Assembly (NCBI GenBank): GCA_963682025.1
Contig: OY821518.1
Coordinates: 228,182,236-228,246,235, forward strand
From: Cordilura impudica
Taxonomy: Eukaryota; Arthropoda; Insecta; Diptera; Scathophagidae
Length of the DNA: 64,000 nucleotides
Reading direction: 5' to 3'
Part shown: positions 59,178-64,000 of the stretch, in pieces
How the letters are laid out: each line of letters starts with the position of its first letter
Position numbering within the stretch: the stretch's first letter is position 1
The notes under the pieces: model-generated
Databases searched by the model: none
What the model was told of the DNA's origin: nothing
What the model saw: only the letters and a program-made list of their open reading frames with translations
Program-made: the position numbers and the translations under genes

Positions 59178-60484
59178 CGAAGGTTTTCTTTTTACAAAAA
59201 AAGGTTTTAGTCGCGTAATAGTTGTGTATGACAAATCGATACTGCTATTTTCACTTTTAAATACCTCATACAGGTTTTTCATCGTATGACATAGGTATCG
59301 TTTTTGTTTTTTTTATTTTCCATAACTGACAGTTTACATCATCCCTAAGAAAGAATAGTAACTGCATTTATTTTATATGCGCTTTTACTGGCAGGTGAGT
59401 TTCGATATACATCTTTTTTAGTGGTCAGCAGTTTCTTCAACCCGCAACATTTTAAAATTTTGCAGGCCATAAGCGGACAATCTGACTTCCTTTCTTTATA
59501 TATCTCTTTTAACTGAGCCAAAGTTTCTTTTAAAGTTTTGTAAGAAGAACTAAGAACTTTTTTCGATTTCCCTTGAATTTGTTTCTTTACTCTTTGACAT
59601 CTTTTTTGTACCTTCGTTTGCCTCTTTCAGATTCTTTAAGTTTATGTTTTAAACGCTCGATGTCTAATTGTAGTTCTTGATTTCTTCTTGTAAGCCGATT
59701 TCTATACCTCTTTTTTCGGTTTTCAGCAAAAATGATTTCGTTTAGTTCGGTCGATCTTCGTAACATTTGTCTTTCATTACTTGAAAGTTTTGATGAACCC
59801 AGAAAAATACTGGAGTTGCTGTATTTGTGTTCTTATTTGCTTGAAATTTCTCTTTCTTTTTGGATACTCTTTTAGCACGAACATATTCCCTTTATTTAGC
59901 TCATTCCCGCTGAAGTACCCTCTTGGGCATGTCACCTCTTTTCATTCTTTTTGCATTTCTTTTAAAAGTCGTGTTGCTAAGTGAAAATAAAAATCTGTCT
60001 TTTTGCTAACTTCGTTTACTTCGTTAAGTCCCTTATCGATCTTTATTTTTTTCAATACCTTTGAGATCTTTCAGCGACCGTTAATTGTGTAGGTTTACTT
60101 TTAAGTAGTTGGAAGAAAAATACAAAATTAATAACTTATATGCTGGTACGACATGTCCTAAAAGTAGCGTTCAAGAATTTTACTACTTTTTAGTTTTTAT
60201 TTAAGAAGTTTATTTTGCAAATGCACTAAAACTCAAAATAAATGAATCAAAGCCTGCGAAACAATGATTTTGAACTTAAATTTTTCTTAATTTAGGTGTT
60301 TTTTTTTACTGAAATTTCGTGTGACGTTCAAGACATTAATTCACGTACTTACCACTGCTTACTAAAAATCCTGCGACAATGCGCAGGGACAAAATGCTTT
60401 CAAGAATTCTAATCAGCATTCCCAATTATTTGCGAATGAAAATATAACAAAATTTAAAAAACAATTACAATATTTTTAAAATAA

Positions 60485-61926
60485 CACTGTCCAACAGCAT
60501 TTTTGGAACAGAATAGCGACCCTATATTTTTTTACAGTGGGTCAAAGTTTTCATTTTTTGGTCGAAGGGAGCAGTATACTTTATGAAAAAAATGCTGTAA
60601 GTTAATGTCTGAGAGAATTCTTATGGTCAGAGTTGTATTGTGGAATTGTATGAGGATTATTTTTGTGGAAGATCTTAACCCTCTAACTGGTCTCTTTATG
60701 GGTCAATTTGACCCTTTCTTCGAGAAAATCAAAAAATATCCTTTAAAAAAGAACATTTAAGGATTAAAATATTCTACGAAAATGTTTGCCGAAAAATTTC
60801 AGTGGGGGTCAACAAAGACACCATTGTTGTAAATAAAGCTCTTTATGCTTAATTAGTAAAATTATACACCAACATATACAAAACAGGTAAAAACGGCGTC
60901 AAGTTCGGCCGGGCCAAACACTGAGTTCTCGCGTCTAGTCAGCTGTGACTTACAAATCGGGTGTGATATTTATTAAAATTAATAATAAAAAATAAAAGAA
61001 AAAAGCATAATTGAGCTACTAAGCATTTGACTTTATGCAGCTGGTTATATCAGAATTCCTTGGAAACTCAAAAGCACAAAACTATGCAGAAAATATTGAA
61101 AGCATGCTAATCGGTTTTAACAATATTGGCGTTAAGATGTCACTAAAGCTGCATTTCCTGCACTCTCATCTCAATTTTTCTAAAGAAAACCTTGGAGCGG
61201 TTTCAGATGAACACGGTGAAAGGTTTCATCAGGATATAAAGGTATTGGAAGACGTATGGGGCTTGTACAGAAACCTTGACCCATCGGAACATTCACGTCA
61301 AGCTAAATACAGGAAAGCGTATTAAGTTTAATCTTTAATCCATTGTCATACTACTGCTATTTCCCAATTCCCTTTTACTCGAAAATTTGAAGCAAAAAAA
61401 TAAATATGTACATACTATAATAAACCAGTATTAAAACAAAATTATAATTTTTTTTATAGAAGTTGGCGTGTAATTTTGCCAATTAATCGTAAAGAGCTTT
61501 ATTTACAACAATGGTGTCTTTGGTGACCCCCACTGAAATTTTTCGGCAAACATTTTCGTAGAATATTTTAATCCTTAAATGTCCTTTTTTAAAGGATATT
61601 TTTTGATATTCTCGAAAAAAGGGTCAAATTGACCCATAAAGAGACCAGTTAGAGGGTTAAGATCTTCCACAAAAATAATCCTCATACATTCCACAATACA
61701 ACTCTGCCCATAAGAATTCTCTCAGACATTAACTTATAGCATTTTTTTCATAAAGTATAATGCTACCTTCGACCAAAAAATGAAAACTTTGACCCACTGT
61801 AAAAAAATACTCAGACGTGCTGGACTATAAGTTTGTTCTACAAAAATGATCTACTCAACATACCCTTTCAGAATTATGGGGTCGCTATTCTGTTCCATTC
61901 AAAAAGTCTTAATTTGTTGGACAGTG
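60485..61926 (+). mobile_element. CACTA-like element with arms of more than 300 bp
   Basis: Termini CACTGTCCAACA are inverted and flanked by TAA at 60482-60484 and 61927-61929 (3-bp TSD). GGAACAGAATAGCGACCC follows in both. An inverted stretch of about 300 bp (60530-60840 against 61490-61805, including GGTCAATTTGACC near 60705 and 61630) lies inside. CACTR ends with a 3-bp TSD suggest the CMC/EnSpm superfamily. The arms could form a very long hairpin. Confidence 0.75.
61035..61325 (+). pseudogene. Transposon protein fragment, 96 aa (family unassigned)
   Basis: Open from ATG 61035 (the frame extends slightly upstream as AFDF) to TAA. It reads ISEFLGNSKAQNYAENIESM, KMSLKLHFLHSHLNF, GAVSDEHGERFHQDIKVLED, RNLDPSEHSRQAKYRKAY. 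I recognise VSDEHGERFHQDI as a motif of proteins widespread in arthropod genomes and apparently transposon-borne, but cannot name the superfamily. The usual continuation after the DI motif is partly missing. It sits between the CACTA-like arms; whether it belongs to that element or was captured is unclear. Confidence 0.55.
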
Positions 61927-62128
61927 TAATTATTACGTGTTTTCAATTTACTTTGTTTTAAGTTTTTTCCATATTGTTTATCACAAAGTGCAGCTAGAGA
62001 CTAGGGATTTGTATGGAACGAGTATAAGGGAGCAATAAAATACTGATCTCAATTAATTAAAATTTTGAAATTCCGAGAAATATACTTCTTATTTCTTGTA
62101 CAATATTCTTAAATGACTCCTCTCATAT

Positions 62129-62905
62129 TTATACCCTATACCACTATATGGTTTGGATATAATGACTTTGTGCTGCTGTTTGTAACTACCAAAAATATTT
62201 GACCTAGACCCATCTTTTATTATACCGATCGACTCTGAATCACTTTCTGAGTCGATTTAGCGATGTCCGTCCGTCCGTCCGTCTGTGTGTCCATGTAGAC
62301 CTTGTAATCAAACTACAGGTGGCATGAAATTTGGTATATAAGCTTCCATCGGTCATGGGATGAACGCTATTGAAATTGGTGAAATTAGTTCCATGTTCAG
62401 ACCTAGTCCCCATACAAATTACCCCTATGAGATCGACATAAATTGCCATAAGATGCAAGTTATCATATAGATCTCGGCCAAATTGAGTTTGTATGTGTTT
62501 ATTATATCCGTTAATCAGTAGTACAAAAATAATGCCTAGAGGACAATTCTTAATCATAGGCCCCATATAGAGCTGCTTCCCGATCTTCACTTAAATCTAT
62601 CAAAAAAAAAATAAAAATATTGCACAGATTTTTCTCAAATTTGGTTTGTGTATATTTTTTTCAAAATATAAGTGACATTATCAAATATGGTCAGGATCGG
62701 TCCACATTTCGACCTAGTCCCCATATATATATATAGCATCCGATATAAACTTTTTCATATCTGCAGCCAAAAAAATTAATAACAATGCTACTCAAATTTG
62801 GCTTATGCTTATTCTCGAATTAGTTGGACCGAAGGGATAGGGTCTCTAAACCATGGTATAGGGTATCGTATATTCGGTCTAGACCGACTATAATTTCTTA
62901 CTTGT
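62129..62905 (+). mobile_element. Helentron/DINE-1-like element, complete
   Basis: Close relative of 50203-51004, from TTATACCCTATACCACTATA through GTCCGTCCGTCCGTCTG and GCATCCGATATAAACTTTTT to TTCGGTCTAGACCGACTATA and TTCTTACTTGT. 777 bp. Confidence 0.85.
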
Positions 62906-63119
62906 TTTTTTTTCGTTTTTACCTCAAAACAGAGTGGAAACAGTGGGGACAAAAGAATTGGGTTTATATTGCAATTGACCCATATAGAAATTACTTTTTT
63001 GTTTATAAAAATTATATATATTTCTAATATTTTTTTAAAAGGCCCGAAACAAGGTTATTTTTCCACATTTAATGTTTAGTTTTATAGAGTTTAAAAAAGT
63101 ATAAGATTTCAGTTTGTAT

Positions 63120-63255
63120 TTTCAAAAAAAAAAAAAAAAAAAACAAGAAAATATATGGTTTTTGGGGTCTCCAGAATTTATTTCGATGCGTTACAAACGG
63201 AATGACAAACCTATATATACCCTCTGCCACTGAGGTGTGGAGGGTATAAAAACAC
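63120..63255 (-). mobile_element. Helentron end fragment
   Basis: GATGCGTTACAAACGGAATG, ACAAACCTATATATACCCTC and GTGTGGAGGGTATAAAA match the inverted end at 9425-9530, preceded by a poly-A run (63124-63142). Confidence 0.7.
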
Positions 63256-64000
63256 CAGATACATATGGGGGGTTTCATGTCAAGTGCACCAATTTTGAAA
63301 CCGATGTCTTCCGATCGGGATGAAATTTGCACCAAGGTTAGTCCTATCGGATAGTAGTTTAGGCACAATTTTTCAGCAAGATCGGTCAAGAGCTCTCTGA
63401 GTTAGAGGGGATTAAAATTTGATATTTTGGCCAAACAGGTGTTTTTTCTCATCCATGTAAATTATTACCTATTGTTCTTAGAAAATTTTCTCCCAAATAG
63501 TTTAGATAGCTATTTCTTCAATATTTCGGAAAAAAATACTTTAAAAAACAAATTTTTTTTAGACTTTTTTTTTGCTAAATCAAAGCATTTTTTGCCTTTT
63601 TTTTCAAAAAGGGCATTTTTTTCATAAGAAGGCTTACGATTTTTCCTTTAAGAACTTTTTGGTCGCTTAGTGGGATGGGAGTGGGATATCTATCAAAATA
63701 AATGTTTTGTAACTCAAGACAACGGTTTTTCAATTTTTCACAAATGTACTATTTTGAATTTTTGCCTATTTGAGTGCAAAACCTTACAAATTAAACTTAT
63801 ACTGAGAAACTAGACAAATTAAACTTTCCGAAGGTATGTAACATACCCAACTAAGATTTCATACCCTCGATACTGTAATACCCAGAATATGTTAACCTCA
63901 GGAAAAAGATCGCTTTTTTTCTATAGAAATGTTGAAAAATTATTATTTTTTATTTATTTGTAATAATAATTAAATTAATGTATAACAATAATAATATTAA
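63256..64000. other. Unassigned repeat-like sequence at the right edge
   Basis: GGGGGTTTCATGTCAAGTGC followed by GACCGATCTTGCTGAAAA-type text (minus strand) resembles a dispersed insect repeat, but its class is unknown. The rest is AT-rich with no gene. Confidence 0.35.

Larger units (their letters stand above)
55815..59985 (-). pseudogene. Unassigned transposase remnant, split by Transib B
   Basis: From 59985 downward: basic region (KEYVRAKRVSKKKEKF), then KKRYRNRLTRRNQELQLDIE and RLKHKLKESERGKRRYKKD, a basic coiled coil. After a shift come LKETLAQLKEIYKERKSDCP and NLYEVFKSENSSIDLSYTTI, TRLKPFFVKRK. Transib B interrupts here, and on its far side (56366) the frame continues PSVSYRNTCACIEHANIDSK. 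After a deletion come KCAVGAAIKRTTDALVSHGE and LYHSLLGKINIELFYVSAKQ, then KTVHGTRDIHQIITGSRGE. The last part parallels GKSACDGIGGTLKRG...ITGTQGFHSF of the element at 18642. Dead through shifts, stops and deletion. Confidence 0.6.
55585..60333 (-). mobile_element. Degraded DNA transposon interrupted by Transib B
   Basis: TCTTGAACGTCACGAA (55585) is inverted at 60315-60332 (TTCGTGTGACGTTCAAGA). Its coding remnants on the minus strand lie on both sides of Transib B. Without Transib B it is about 1.9 kb, so it has lost much of its middle. The protein type is related to the transposase at 18642-20740. No TSD fixed. Confidence 0.55.

Overview
This is an AT-rich eukaryotic window that reads as intergenic or heterochromatin-like DNA of a fly. 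The organism call is an inference. It rests on repeated copies of DINE-1/Helentron-type elements (a TATACCC...GAGGGTATA end, a GTCCGTCTGTCCG block and a CTTACTTGTT end), on Tc1/mariner, piggyBac, Transib, hAT and APE-type LINE families typical of Diptera, and on short spliceosomal introns. A calyptrate fly such as a blowfly or muscid is my best guess; nothing here fixes the species. No prokaryotic features, CRISPR arrays or rRNA genes were seen. No tRNA was recognised by eye.

Only one gene looks like a healthy host gene: a 224-aa F-box/leucine-rich-repeat protein at 34795-35469 (+). A 165-aa ORF at 3213-3710 (+) with a Cys/His-rich N-terminus is intact but unassigned. Nearly everything else is transposable elements (TEs), many with both ends and target-site duplications (TSDs) visible, and often nested.

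Layout. 1-2250: arm of a large inverted repeat plus a 7-bp array. 4037-6527: Helitron carrying helicase remnants and a later TIR element. 6909-9530: Helentron with a 1.75-kb 7-bp array. 9560-10556: decayed hAT transposase. 10575-13253: Helentron interrupted by a Tc1 element, itself interrupted by a mariner. 14261-15845: a third 7-bp array. 16609-17066: mini-Helitron. 17868-21836: cut-and-paste element with 454-bp TIRs and a two-exon DDE-type transposase. 22956-29810: full-length LINE with a 16-bp TSD, carrying a second, 5'-truncated LINE (23825-25330, 10-bp TSD). 30037-32484: piggyBac with TTAA sites and a spliced, nearly intact transposase. 32756-34664: small non-autonomous elements. 34795-35469: F-box gene. 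36481-42688: Helentron and Helitron remnants, MITEs and a roughly 112-bp tandem repeat. 42962-47966: second arm of the large inverted repeat, with two insertions. 49313-55425: hAT element with an exact 8-bp TSD, holding a Helentron copy and a Transib gene. 55585-60333: a degraded element interrupted inside its coding sequence by a complete Transib (56367-59177, TSD CGAAG). 60485-61926: CACTA-like element with arms of more than 300 bp. 62129-64000: more Helentron copies.

The most striking content is the pair of Transib transposase genes. They are relatives of the RAG1 recombinase, in different elements about 4 kb apart. Both keep the RAG1-like catalytic D, D and E and the CxxC/HxxxxH zinc ligands. 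The complete copy has CACAGTG at both termini, the heptamer used in V(D)J recombination signals. Both genes stay in one frame over more than 600 codons and are broken only by in-frame stops.
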